From positions 293,094 to 357,093 of the forward strand of contig NW_004440426.1 in assembly GCF_000330505.1 (NCBI RefSeq): a stretch of DNA of 64,000 nucleotides, written 5' to 3'. Under the pieces are notes generated by a model. It saw only the letters and a list, made by a program, of their open reading frames with translations. It searched no databases and was not told the origin of the DNA. Shown here piece after piece: positions 50,471-59,953 of the stretch. Within the stretch, counting starts at the first letter, position 1, and the number at the start of each line of letters is the position of its first letter. The translations under genes and the position numbers were made by a program. This DNA comes from Entamoeba invadens IP1 (lineage: Eukaryota; Evosea; Mastigamoebida; Endamoebidae).

Positions 50471-51907
50471 CTAGACTAGAGTGCAGGTCGAAGACTCTTT
50501 AGGGAGAGTGTTCTCGTACTCTTTGAGCTGCTTGACAAAAGACGAATTAGGGCAAATGATCGGCCTACACTTTACTGTGTGATTGAGAGCCGTTTCGTAA
50601 GACCACCGAAAAGTTTTCATCAAGTAAGCGATCACTATTGAGGCACTCCGTGAGATGCCAGCAGCACAGTGTACTAAGACACCCCCACACTTTCTCCCCT
50701 CATCTATAAAACTGATACATTCGTTAATAAAAGGGGTGATATCTAATAAGACGCTGTCGTCGATGTCAATACATTTGTATTTAAATAATTCAGGGAAAAC
50801 GGGTTTGAGAGGTGCGACAGATAGGATGTGCGTGACTTTGTTTTCGAGTAAAAAGCGCTTGTTGTGTGCGTTAGCGTAACTTCCTAAATAAAGGCGGTCG
50901 ACGATTTTGTCGAACTTTTTCCACTCTCTTCCGATGATGACACAACCCTTAGGTAAGAGGGGTTGATAATTCTTCGCACACGAATCGTCCTCAAACCCAA
51001 CAGAGAAGTTCTTTAATTCCATTGTGGACATATTGGGCAACTTTTCGATGATACAATCGACGACATCCAAATGTGTCAAGTTGGTGAGTCGAGTGATTTG
51101 TTCTGGAATTTCCGTGAAAGGGTTTGACGAGAGTTGGACCAACTCAAGACTGCGAATCTGGAGCAACTCTTCTGGAAACCTTTTGAGCTCCCCAAACTGC
51201 AAAACCGCGTTTTTAAGGTGTGAAATTTTTGAAAGTAATGCGCTGACAGAGTCTGCATTCGCGTGGTTCATCATCAATCCTTGGAGATGTGGCAAATTCA
51301 AAGTTGAAGTTGGTGGTATCACAGAATAATCTGCGACAAGTTCCGTGAGATGTTCGCAGTCCAAGTCGAGATATGTGAATTCACAATTTGATATTGACAA
51401 GTGCTCGAGTGTTTTGATATTCAACTTCAATTCTTTCATTGGCACTTTGTCAAGAAAGAGTGACCTAAGAGGCGATGTTATTGTCAGTTTTTGGAGTGGA
51501 GTGTTTGATGTTTTGAGTCGATTCAAATACGGCGACGTTGTTATTTCTGTGATCAAGTTATTCGACACATCCAACGTACTTAACGCGTGAAGACTAGACA
51601 AACACGCGATGTCCTTAATTTCATTTTGCGCCAAAATAAGTGTTTGAAGGGACTTACATTTCTCAAGTATACTAATGTCATTGATTTTATTAAAACTGAA
51701 GTCCAACATACTCAGTAAAGTGAGTTGTTCCAAATTTGGGATGTGGTCGACTTGAGCGGAGGAAATGACTAACTCCTGGATCATCGGTTTTATAGTTGAG
51801 ATATAATTCACCAAATTGTCGACATTATCCACAGCGTCCAACATCACGATGAACGAGTTTTTGCCAAAACAACGATTCCACCTCTTGGTCACCTCTTCTG
51901 ATGCCAT
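50471..51907 (-). CDS. LRR dual-specificity phosphatase
   Basis: A 478-residue fusion of leucine-rich repeats and a dual-specificity protein phosphatase. LRRs fill about 45-310, for example LTLLSMLDFSFNKINDI, LQTLILAQNEIKDIA and LSTLDVSNNLITEI. The phosphatase domain covers about 330-470: VDRLYLGSYANAHN opening, general-acid D in CIDIDDSVLLD, and the P-loop HCAAGISRS with C414 and R420. All catalytic residues are present. The chain ends CTLV, a CaaX-like tail that could be prenylated. The LRRs likely choose partners as in other Entamoeba LRR-phosphatase proteins. ATG 51907 is used; the frame opens one codon earlier with TTG. It converges with the AMP-deaminase-like gene 114 bases away. Confidence 0.85.
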   Translation of the reverse strand: MASEEVTKRWNRCFGKNSFIVMLDAVDNVDNLVNYISTIKPMIQELVISSAQVDHIPNLEQLTLLSMLDFSFNKINDISILEKCKSLQTLILAQNEIKDIACLSSLHALSTLDVSNNLITEITTSPYLNRLKTSNTPLQKLTITSPLRSLFLDKVPMKELKLNIKTLEHLSISNCEFTYLDLDCEHLTELVADYSVIPPTSTLNLPHLQGLMMNHANADSVSALLSKISHLKNAVLQFGELKRFPEELLQIRSLELVQLSSNPFTEIPEQITRLTNLTHLDVVDCIIEKLPNMSTMELKNFSVGFEDDSCAKNYQPLLPKGCVIIGREWKKFDKIVDRLYLGSYANAHNKRFLLENKVTHILSVAPLKPVFPELFKYKCIDIDDSVLLDITPFINECISFIDEGRKCGGVLVHCAAGISRSASIVIAYLMKTFRWSYETALNHTVKCRPIICPNSSFVKQLKEYENTLPKESSTCTLV

Positions 51908-52055
51908 CAACGCTTACTATTTCGAGTTCTTTGTAGAAACTGGGATGGTAAAATTATAGTTCAATATAGTTTATTTTATTATACTATTGAAGACTTAAAT
52001 GACCTATTGAACGAAGTTTTATAAACTAACTAATGAAGTTTTAAAGGGTTTAGAA

Positions 52056-52991
52056 ATGGAGGGAGAAAGCAAGAGAGAGTACATTTGCACAGTAGGTGCA
52101 TTTACAAAACAAGGAGTTAAAAAGAGTGACGAGGACGACAAGGAACTCTCCAGTTACAGTGGAAGAGCTGTCGATATCGAAGCACCCCTTTGCGACAAGT
52201 GTAAAAAGACGATGAAGACAATGCTCTATTTGCACTGCCCTACTGATGTGTTACAGAACAGACATGTCGCTGTGTTTTATTGTCCTACACATGCAACTTA
52301 TAAGGCATTTTCAAATCCATGTAAGCGCTTCGACTCTCCACAACTCGACAAACAAGTTGAAAAAATTGAAAAAACAAAAGATGAAGAGACATCCAAAGTC
52401 GGGTTTTCGTTTGGACTGGGCGACTCTTCAACACAGACAACTACTGGATTTGGTTTTGAGATGTGTGATTTGGACGATAAGGCACTTCACACTTTAGTAA
52501 TTTCTCAAACGAAGACCCCTTCCAAAAAAAGTACTCAGAAAAAAGACAAACAAGAGAAAGAGAGGGTATGTGGCAAGTGGATTGAGTGGTACGATGAGTA
52601 TTCCACAAAGAGTGAATTCAACGAGAATGAGCTCGAGAAATTAAAAACATTTAAAAAAGAAGTAGACGATCTTGGTGGAGAGGATTCCTTTGAAGAAGTT
52701 GAAGACAAAGAGTGGGACGTATTCACAGAGTCGATGTTAAATAACCCGAAACAGATTATACGATATGGTGGTGAGCCTTTGATAGTCAACAAGTGTTACA
52801 AAGGTCTTGAGATCTCAACCACAAAGTGTCCACATTGTGGGCACCTTCTTAACTTTGAATTTCAAGTCCTCCCCTCCATCATCTCACTCATGCGCGACAT
52901 CCCGGAGTTCGACTCTCTCTTTGTGTTTTCTTGTGATCACTGTGAACGTTCATCTAAGAGTGAAGTAGTTGTTTTGTCTCAAAGTAAATGA
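52056..52991 (+). CDS. PDCD2/TSR4-family ribosomal protein chaperone
   Basis: A 311-residue member of the PDCD2 family, whose yeast and human members escort ribosomal protein uS5 (RPS2) during translation. The N-terminal zinc half has CDKCKKTMKTMLYLHCP (about 46-62), then RHVAVFYCPTHATYKAF, matching the PDCD2 pattern C..C...L.L..Q..CP....R..YVF.C. The middle is a charged linker (about 100-200). The C-terminal PDCD2_C domain is clear: KQIIRYGGEPLIVNK (about 232-246), CPHCGHLLNFEFQVLPSII, and SLFVFSCDHCERSSKSE with a second zinc site. Length is close to PDCD2-like proteins. No intron. Its upstream spacer is shared with the LRR-phosphatase gene. Confidence 0.85.
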   Translation: MEGESKREYICTVGAFTKQGVKKSDEDDKELSSYSGRAVDIEAPLCDKCKKTMKTMLYLHCPTDVLQNRHVAVFYCPTHATYKAFSNPCKRFDSPQLDKQVEKIEKTKDEETSKVGFSFGLGDSSTQTTTGFGFEMCDLDDKALHTLVISQTKTPSKKSTQKKDKQEKERVCGKWIEWYDEYSTKSEFNENELEKLKTFKKEVDDLGGEDSFEEVEDKEWDVFTESMLNNPKQIIRYGGEPLIVNKCYKGLEISTTKCPHCGHLLNFEFQVLPSIISLMRDIPEFDSLFVFSCDHCERSSKSEVVVLSQSK

Positions 52992-53037
52992 CTTCATTGT
53001 ATTTGTTACTGGTCAAAACCAATTCACACGGTAATAT

Positions 53038-53888
53038 TCACTTCTTCTTCTCTTGCTGAGTTCTTTCGTTCTTGTTCATTTGATACCCGACAAAGCCAAA
53101 AGAGAACAAGAAGAGTAAAGTAAGAATAATAGCATTAAGCCACATCATTCCTTTATCTTGTTTTTTCGAGAACATTAAATCCTCACCAAGTACCTTTTTC
53201 ATGATCTTATCCAAATCAATTTTGGTGGTATCCTTCTTGCTAACATCAATGATTGATTCTACCGAGTCTTGGAGTATATAAACAAAGACATCCCTTATAA
53301 NNNNNNNNNNNNNNNNNNNNNNNNNNNNNNNNNNNNNNNNNNNNNNNNNNNNNNNNNNNNNNNNNNNNNNNNNNNNNNNNNNNNNNNNNNNNNNNNNNNN
53401 AGGTGTGGTCGTCGTACTCCGGTCTTGACAAACTCTCCACAGATGTTTCTCTTTATTTCAGAGAAATTCGCATCGCCCTTATCCTTTGAAAAGACCATTA
53501 CATGTCTTCCACTTTTCGGGAACACCAAATTCTTCTTCACAAAGTCAAGTGGTATGTTGATGAGCACAGAATGCCCGTCGTACTTCCCCGCAGTTATTAT
53601 TTGGAACAACACCAATGCTCCATACCCATCACCAACACAGATGTGTGGGTGATACTCTAATAATGAGTCTAATTGATAATAAAAAGATCCCAACGGGTTA
53701 AGTGGGGCCATGTGGACGGTGTTTGTATCATAAAAGTAGTTCAAGTATACTCCCAAATTACTATGGGGTCCTTCACAAACACCGTGGAAGTACTGCACTC
53801 TAAATGGGTTGGGGTACATCGTGGTTGGCTTGTTTTTCAAAAACCTTTCGCTCTTGATGTACTGCACTTCGTTCTCCCCAACAGCCAT
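53038..53888 (-). CDS. tail-anchored protein interrupted by assembly gap
   Basis: Gene split by N at 53301-53400. The N-terminal part (ATG 53888 to the gap, about 162 residues) is mixed alpha/beta with HICVGDGYGALVLFQII resembling a nucleophile elbow with Asp in the nucleophile position, which may be chance. After the gap the frame continues to TGA 53040-53038 with a Lys-rich helix (VSKKDTTKIDLDKIMKKVLG), one transmembrane helix WLNAIILTLLFLFSFGFVGY and a basic tail KNERTQQEKKK. That places it as a single-pass protein with N-terminus in the cytosol or lumen; without a signal peptide a tail anchor is likely. Whether both parts share a frame depends on the true gap length. Family not recognised. 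Confidence 0.55.
53301..53400. other. assembly gap of 100 N
   Basis: Exactly 100 N, the usual size for a scaffold gap of unknown length. It lies inside a coding region. Confidence 0.99.
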
Positions 53889-54105
53889 CTTTTCTTTGCC
53901 TTTTCCAGTTGTATGTTCTTTATAGTTTAATTATAATAAAAATATAATTTAACTCTAGTTTTACTACAAATGGTAAACAAAACTATAACAAAGTGAAAGA
54001 TTGTAACAGCAAAACGGCTTTTTTTATTTTGGTAATAATAATAATAGAAAACTATTTTAATAGTAAAACTGTTATAAACTGAACCATATTTCAATTCCTT
54101 GTTGT

Positions 54106-55212
54106 CTAGTCGATTTTTGCCTCAATCTTGAGAAGCTGAAGTGCCGCTGCGAACGCGGCTGTCTGTGTCTTCTCGTTTCCTCCAACAGAGAGATTTCTCC
54201 TACGAGTCACTTTATTGTTTTTCAACGCGCCAAAGAAAAGATACAGTCCAATGCAAACCAAAAACTATAAGAGTATAATAAAAACCTATAATTTAAATTA
54301 AAAGAAGAGAAGAACAAACTCAATGGTAGCGAGTGCTGTGACGCACTTAATTCTCGCATTCTTGTCGATCCCCTCTCTCACCTTGATGTCGACAAGTTTA
54401 GGAACTACCCGATTGATGATGTCATTGAGTGATAACCCGCCGACGATCAAGTCTTCAATGGCTTTATATGCTCCAATAAAATCAGAAGATAACATCTGAA
54501 CGAAGATATTAGTGATCTGTTGTGGCGTTGGGAGCCCGACCATAGCGAAGAGTGTTTCATTAGAAATTTGGTTGCACGTCATTGAGAGAGCTTGAAGTGT
54601 ATTGATGATGGTCCGCGCGTCGCCTTTAGATATGTCGATGAGGGACTGTTGCGCGTCTTCGTCGACAACCATCTTCTCTTCGTCCGTGATGTGTTTCATA
54701 ATCTTTTTCAACGCCTCTGGCGACAACGGACCAAACCTAAATTTCGCACAACGGGATTGGATCGCTGGGGTTATCAAATTGACTTCATTGCATATAAACA
54801 CAAATCTGCAGTTACCAGAGTACTGTTCTAAAGTCCTTCGAAGCGCGTTCTGAGCGTCTTTTGTTAACTTGTCGCTTTCGTCCAACACAATGAATTTGGT
54901 GCAATTGGTGTAAAGTGTACGCGTCGACGCAAAGGACTTGATTTGTTCTCTGACAACATTAATTCCACGTTCGTCTGACGCATTCAATTCAAGCACCAGC
55001 GCTGTATATTTGGGTCCACAAATTTGTTTCACAATTGCCAGAGCCGTCGTTGTTTTTCCTGTTCCTGGCGGTCCATAGAACAGAAGGTGTGGTAATTGAT
55101 TTGCTGAGATAAACTGTTGTAATGACTCCAATATGTATTCATGGCCTTGAACACCCGAAATTGTGGTGGGTCGATATTTCTCAACCCATGGAAGACTTGG
55201 TTCCACTTCCAT
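54106..55212 (-). CDS. replication factor C small subunit
   Basis: AAA+ clamp-loader subunit that loads PCNA at primer ends. I assemble 328 residues from exons 55212-54320 and 54199-54106; the 120-nt intron is GTTTGT...TAG and splits the codon before RNLSVGGNEKTQ, giving the typical IE.RLS.G..EK.Q C-terminal helix. Motifs: LPWVEKYRP opening, Walker A FYGPPGTGKTT (about 46-56), LELNASDERGINVVR (RFC box), Walker B IVLDESDKLT (about 107-116), and the arginine-finger SRC in PAIQSRCAKFRF. Domain set and length fit an RFC2-5 subunit, closest by the FASTRTL and LNASDERG pattern to the yeast Rfc3/human RFC5 branch. Walker B has S where most have A; otherwise intact. Confidence 0.9.
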
Positions 55213-55670
55213 AAATACAAGCTTTACTATTGTAAGTTATTTTTTTAATAAAAATAACTATATATATATTTATAATATATATTAATATATATTAATAATC
55301 ATTAGTATTCAACTTAATTAACATTATTCTAATAAATTAAGTTAAATTAATTTAAATTAATTGATAGTACATTCAATAGTAATACATTTTAATATAAATT
55401 GCTTATAAAATAAATAAAATTTTCAAATTATTGATATTATTAAACATTAGTTTTATCAATTAAATAAATTGATCTATAAATAATGTAAATAACAAAAATA
55501 AGAAAAAAATGTTTTACACCTTTTGTATTACTGAACTTCAAATTTTTTTTGGTCTTTTAATAAGAAAAAGCACAACAAACAGAGGTCTAATAAAGTAACA
55601 TTCCCAAAAAAGCGACTCTAGAGTACATTTTAAGTTTCATTACTCTAACTTGGAGGAACAAAAAAATCAG
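55213..55670. other. AT-rich divergent spacer
   Basis: 0.46 kb between RFC and the AGC kinase. Very A/T-rich; no clear promoter element. Confidence 0.35.
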
Positions 55671-56861
55671 ATGTCTGTGGCGAATGTTGGCCAGTCCAAG
55701 AGTTCGGAATCAGACGATGACTCACCTGGTCCTATAGCGACTGCTGCGTCGAAAACTGTAGAATCTTTGAAAGGAGGGTTAGCTCCTCTAATGACTTTAT
55801 TTTCACCTATCAAGCAATGTGAGTTTTTGACTCCGACGGATTTTAAGAAAATTGCGATGATTGGACGCGGGAGTACCGGAAGAGTCTTTCTCGTGCAACG
55901 GAAAAACACGAAGGAGTATTACTCGATGAAGGTTATGGACAAGAGGATAATTGAGCTCAACAAGAAGCAGAATCGCGTCGACTCTGAGCGTGAAATCCTC
56001 GAGCGTCTGAAACATCCATTTTTGGTGAACTTATATGCCGAGTTTGAGTCTCCGAAGTATCACCTGTTTGTCATGACTTACTGCGCTGGTGGGGATTTCT
56101 GGAGATTATTGAATCGACAGCCTGGAAAGTGCTTTAAAGAGAACGTTGCCCGATTCTATTTAGCTGAAGTTGTTTGTGCTTTAGAATATCTTCACATGGA
56201 AGATATCGTGTACCGCGACTTAAAGCCGGAGAATTTATTGTTACACGAGAGTGGTAATATCATGTTAGGCGACTTCGACTTAAGTAAAGTGAGTGAGAAA
56301 GAAGAGGCTGCTGTCTTCAAGAATGGCTTATTTGGCTCGTCCGAAGTCGTCGTCGAGCCACAGAATTTCAGAAGTAATTCATTTGTCGGGACAGATGAAT
56401 ATTTAGCGCCAGAGATCTTGTCGAAGACTGGCCATTCCGCTTCAGTCGACTGGTGGACGTTAGGTGTCTTGATGTATGAATTTTTATATGGGTGTAACCC
56501 TTTTGTCGCAAGTAGCAAACAAGAGACGTTCCAACGCATTCAAAAGGGCGAATTTTCATTTCCAAGACAACACCGATACCCCGTCTCAAAAGATGCAAAA
56601 GATCTTATCAGAGAATTACTCGACATCGATTCAGATGACCGTTTGGGAAGTAAAGGTGGCGCGCCAGAAATCAAACAGCACGACTTCTTCGCAAGCATTA
56701 AGTTTGCGCTGATAAGAAACATGACGCCACCTATAGTCCCTAAGCTCATGGGACCTAGAGACGTTTCTAACTTCTTCCAGTATAAGCCGTATGACGACGA
56801 TGTACCAGATGACTGGGCATACGTCGAAGAAGAAGTGTCAGCTGAAGACAGCGAAGGGTAA
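55671..56861 (+). CDS. AGC-family Ser/Thr kinase, DFD type
   Basis: A 396-residue protein kinase. The catalytic domain starts near F58 with IGRGSTGRVFLV (about 64-75), AMKV-type lysine in YYSMKVMDK, and E in NRVDSEREILERL. The catalytic loop is VYRDLKPENLLL. The magnesium loop reads DFD (D201-F202-D203) rather than DFG, with LSK after, and an insert of about 30 residues leads to SFVGTDEYLAPEIL; both are marks of the AGC-VIII/NRC2 branch known from plants and fungi. After the kinase domain comes FASIKFALIRNMTPPIVPK and a short acidic tail with no clear FxxF. The start is ATG 55671 because the open frame begins upstream only with TTG. No PH or C1 domain. Confidence 0.9.
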   Translation: MSVANVGQSKSSESDDDSPGPIATAASKTVESLKGGLAPLMTLFSPIKQCEFLTPTDFKKIAMIGRGSTGRVFLVQRKNTKEYYSMKVMDKRIIELNKKQNRVDSEREILERLKHPFLVNLYAEFESPKYHLFVMTYCAGGDFWRLLNRQPGKCFKENVARFYLAEVVCALEYLHMEDIVYRDLKPENLLLHESGNIMLGDFDLSKVSEKEEAAVFKNGLFGSSEVVVEPQNFRSNSFVGTDEYLAPEILSKTGHSASVDWWTLGVLMYEFLYGCNPFVASSKQETFQRIQKGEFSFPRQHRYPVSKDAKDLIRELLDIDSDDRLGSKGGAPEIKQHDFFASIKFALIRNMTPPIVPKLMGPRDVSNFFQYKPYDDDVPDDWAYVEEEVSAEDSEG

Positions 56862-57238
56862 TAAGTGCTGGGACGAGGTTTTGTGAACTCGTGTTTGTAT
56901 TGTTTTGTGTTACTGTTTTTAGGCATTTTGCCTCTCACTTGCCAGTCCATTTGCTTAAGTTTTTGGTGGTTTCACCACACACTGTAATAACAAATGCTAT
57001 AAGTCTAATTACTTTTATTAATAATGAATGGTTTTATCAGAAGACAAGACTTGTTCACACAAAACCAGTTTTGCCATTTCAATTTGGCTAACCAAGAAAC
57101 ACCAATGAAAATACGAAGAGAAAAAGAAGAAGTACAGATGAAGGAAAGTAAAGTGAAAGTAACAGACATAATGATTTACACACACCAATTTTCAATGAAT
57201 AAGTCACTCAACGAGGTCAGAACCCGCTGATAACTTCT
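56862..57238. other. spacer between convergent genes
   Basis: 377 bases of fairly mixed composition. A 68-codon open frame at 57024-57230 has Lys/Glu-rich translation but no recognisable feature; I do not accept it as a gene, though it cannot be excluded. Confidence 0.3.
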
Positions 57239-57811
57239 TTAATTAACTCGACGACTTTCTATGAGTTTCTTTGGACCTATACACCAACAACAAAACAAAC
57301 ATTTCATAACCATTGTCGACTCCTCTTCTTTATCACACCACTCCAGAAGAAGACCAAAAAGCTGGTCGGACTCAATAAATAACTTTTTGACGTTTTCTGT
57401 GATGGGAAGTTGCTGAAGTTTACAATCCTCGTTCTTCTGAAGTGCTTCCCCAAGCTTTGCGCGAGCTAAATTGAAGACAAACTGCTCGGGATTCACAGAA
57501 ACGTCGTCTTTGGTTAGGGCAGTATACTTCTCGATGTACATGTTATAGGCCGCGCGAATGTCCGTCCACTCTTTCGGCGTAGCAGCAAACCCTTCGAGCT
57601 TTTTCGCGTACTTTGCGAGTGTTCCCGAGAATCGATAGAATAACCCGAGGAGTTCACTTGGTGCCATGTCGTGCGGGACATTTTGCATGACAAGACGAAT
57701 AGCGCTATTGATAGAGTTCCATTGATCGACTGCATTTGACATTGCTGGGAAGTGAGCTGAAGCGGTTGGGAGGGAGAGTGTGAGTTTTGTGATATCGATG
57801 AGGTCCTCCAT
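57239..57811 (-). CDS. uncharacterised helical protein
   Basis: A 190-residue protein, helical and soluble. Segments such as WNSINSAIRLVMQNVPHDMAPSE (split here at about 29-51), LLGLFYRFSGTLAKYAKKLEG and EWTDIRAAYNMYIEKYTAL suggest a helical bundle. The final part KCLFCCWCIGPKKLIESRRVN is Cys-rich and out of character; a GTTTGT string at its start (57301-57296 on this strand) may open a short intron that would end the protein at or near MVMK instead. The start is ATG 57811; the frame opens three codons earlier only with GTG. No family recognised. Convergent with the AGC kinase gene. Confidence 0.6.
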   Translation of the reverse strand: MEDLIDITKLTLSLPTASAHFPAMSNAVDQWNSINSAIRLVMQNVPHDMAPSELLGLFYRFSGTLAKYAKKLEGFAATPKEWTDIRAAYNMYIEKYTALTKDDVSVNPEQFVFNLARAKLGEALQKNEDCKLQQLPITENVKKLFIESDQLFGLLLEWCDKEEESTMVMKCLFCCWCIGPKKLIESRRVN

Positions 57812-58096
57812 TTTCGCCACAAAGTCCTATCTTTTCTTTGATTTTTGTTCGAGATCGTGTTCCACTTAATTAATTCTCTTTGATTGGTAACAAATACTAC
57901 TTTTTCTATATTAATTTAAATTTAATTAAATAGAAGAAAAAATAAAATTAAATAATATTAATTATTAATAATTAATATTAAATAGAATACAAATAGAATT
58001 CAAATAGTGTTCAATAGTATTGAACAATAATATTATAATAATTGTTATTAATTATAATATTATAAACTACACAAACTATAATAACAAATTTGTGAA

Positions 58097-58522
58097 ATGT
58101 CAACCGACGACACCGTCATCAATGACGTCGAAAGGATGTTAGTCGTCGCTTCAAATCAAATTCGTGAAATCTATGACGTCTCCTCAGACTATCAAGAATC
58201 AAACAAAAGCAAATTGGTCGAGTTGGTTCAGAAGTTCGATCACTCTTTACAAGAAATTAGTGTCTATTGCGAGGGAGTCTCGTCACAAGCAAAAAAGGAC
58301 TTGGTGATCCCTAAACAAGTCATTCAAGACATTGACAATGGTCATAAACCCGATTCATATGGAAAGGAGTGTGTCGATAGTTTTAAAAAGAGTCACCAAC
58401 TCGAGCGGGTTCGGAGCGAAGGACTTCAAAAGCTCTTTACGTGTCTCTGTGCTGAGATTAATGAAACATTCCCTCAAGACTTAGCGTCGAACATCATCAC
58501 CGAAGCGACCTTGGATTACTAG
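58097..58522 (+). CDS. MED10: Mediator subunit MED10
   Basis: A 141-residue subunit of the middle module of Mediator, which links activators to RNA polymerase II. The family pattern is clear: NQIREIYDVSSDY and LVELVQKFDHSLQEIS in the helical N-terminal half, then the MED10 hallmark VIPKQVIQDIDNGHKPDSYG (about 75-94), matching the usual VP..VI.YID.G.NPD.Y, and a terminal helix LQKLFTCLCAEINETFPQ. Length equals that of human and yeast homologues. Cytosolic entry to nucleus is assumed. No intron. Shares a divergent spacer of 285 bases with the uncharacterised helical gene. Confidence 0.85.
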   Translation: MSTDDTVINDVERMLVVASNQIREIYDVSSDYQESNKSKLVELVQKFDHSLQEISVYCEGVSSQAKKDLVIPKQVIQDIDNGHKPDSYGKECVDSFKKSHQLERVRSEGLQKLFTCLCAEINETFPQDLASNIITEATLDY

Positions 58523-58579
58523 TTTTTATTATAATTATTTTATTATACATATATAGTACAATGAACAGCAGTCTACAAC

Positions 58580-59257
58580 TCATTTAATTGCCTTTAAAAA
58601 GTTTTCAAGACTCTCTTGTGGGCTTTTACTTGATGAATATCGATCCATGAAAGGACTTGGGCTTGGAGAGTCCGAGTACGAGTCAAAGAAATCTTTTGGG
58701 GTGATTTCTTTTCTCTCCAAGATGTCTTCCTTTATCTTTTCAATTCTCTCAAACCCAGTTTGGAGGGTCTTGACCTGCTTTTTGAACAGATACAAATTGA
58801 CTCGAGAGCACATTGAACACTTATACGTGAACGCAGTGGACCGTTTTGGAAGGATTTTGTGTGGGTATTTCTTTGCAAACTGTTTGCGTGTGAGTGTTCT
58901 CAACAGTGTTTTTGAATCGAACGATGAGGAGCAGTATTTGCAAAAATACAAATTAGGGTTTTTTGGAAACTTTACTTTTGAATCAGTAAATTCGCTCAAT
59001 TTTGTTATATCGGGGAAAAAGTGGCTGTTCTTCATATTAATATCTTTAACAACTTTTTTCTGCGCGTTGATTTTGTTGTTGAGATCCCCTTCAGCAATTT
59101 TGACTATATCATTAAACCCATAGTTATACCATCGACTCGGAAACAATTTTGAAAATGAATTCATAAATGACGTGGCAGATGCTATGGTTTCTGCTTCCTC
59201 CGTGCTTATGATTGTCGTTTCAACTCTCCTCTCCACAATACTATCTTGTACTTCCAT
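58580..59257 (-). CDS. zinc-ribbon protein, possible RNase P/MRP-type
   Basis: A 225-residue protein with one zinc-ribbon-like module: CKYCSSS (about 106-112) and YKCSMCSR (about 144-151) form CX2C...CX2C separated by a basic segment KQFAKKYPHKILPKRS. Pairs of this sort with basic spacers occur in Rpp21/SNM1-like RNase P/MRP subunits and relatives; similarity here is by layout only. N-terminal helical region about 20-60; C-terminal tail Ser/Pro-rich (SDSPSPSPFMDRYSSSK), likely phosphorylated. No catalytic motif. Convergent with MED10, 57 bases between stops. Identification is weak, but the gene looks real by composition and cysteines. Confidence 0.6.
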   Translation of the reverse strand: MEVQDSIVERRVETTIISTEEAETIASATSFMNSFSKLFPSRWYNYGFNDIVKIAEGDLNNKINAQKKVVKDINMKNSHFFPDITKLSEFTDSKVKFPKNPNLYFCKYCSSSFDSKTLLRTLTRKQFAKKYPHKILPKRSTAFTYKCSMCSRVNLYLFKKQVKTLQTGFERIEKIKEDILERKEITPKDFFDSYSDSPSPSPFMDRYSSSKSPQESLENFLKAIK

Positions 59258-59537
59258 TCACGTCTTTCCAGTTCATCCTTTATTAGTTTTTTTTATTGAT
59301 ATATTTAACTATAATTATAGTTAAAAACAAATTGTATAATTTATAGCAAATTAAATTATAAATTTGTTCTGTATTTTTAGTTCAAAACAAGCGTTGAAAA
59401 TGTTATTCAAATGTCTGAGATAGAAGTCAGAGTTTCAAGAACTCTTGAAAGGAAGTCTAGTAAATGATAATAAAAAGAACTAGACGAGTATAGTAGAACA
59501 GACAACTGTAAAATCTAACTCGAAAAGGCAACTGAGT

Positions 59538-59858
59538 ATGAATAAAGGTGGTCTGCGAGGTGGGCCAGTCTCCCACTCGACTACAGTGACGATGGGGCAG
59601 AAACGGAGTTCCGGGTCATTTGCGAAAGAGAAAGACGACAAAAAAATTTCGCATTCAGTTGGGCAACTCCCAACTGCGGTGTGCACGGACTCGCCGATGC
59701 GATGCGAGAACCCGGGGTTTTCTAATATTAAAAATAAAACACTGTTTGAAGATGATAGTTCGGAGACGGACACTCCCGTAGTAGAACAAAAGCACAAAGT
59801 CAAACAACAAAGTCTGGAGAGTCCAGACGACGACTTTACACTTGTGCCTATTAATTAA
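59538..59858 (+). CDS. small disordered protein, start uncertain
   Basis: From ATG 59538 the frame encodes 106 residues, Ser/Lys/Asp-rich and disordered (HSTTVTMGQKRSSGSF, then ETDTPVVEQKHKVKQ). No family recognised. Coding-looking sequence also lies upstream: ATG 59411 opens MSEIEVRVSRTLERKSS and a stop follows. If a 37-nt piece starting GTAAAT and ending GTATAGTAG (59460-59496) were an intron, the two would join in frame through QTTVKSNSKRQLS to the ATG at 59538. The donor is weak, so both models stay open. The opposite-strand open frame at 59480-59803 is a shadow. Confidence 0.4.
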   Translation: MNKGGLRGGPVSHSTTVTMGQKRSSGSFAKEKDDKKISHSVGQLPTAVCTDSPMRCENPGFSNIKNKTLFEDDSSETDTPVVEQKHKVKQQSLESPDDDFTLVPIN

Positions 59859-59953
59859 TTAATTTATCTTTCACTTCAGAATTGGTTCTTTTTTTTAGCT
59901 TTCAATTTCATCAAAAAGTGTATGGAATAAATCTTACTCAAAAGTATTAACAA

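Noticed and set aside
57024..57230. 68-codon open frame between AGC kinase and a convergent gene
   Set aside because: Composition is borderline coding but no motif or repeat supports it, and it sits in the 3' regions of two convergent genes.
59480..59803. 107-codon minus-strand open frame antisense to the gene at 59538
   Set aside because: Shadow of the plus-strand frame; no start context or family feature, and the plus strand has better composition.
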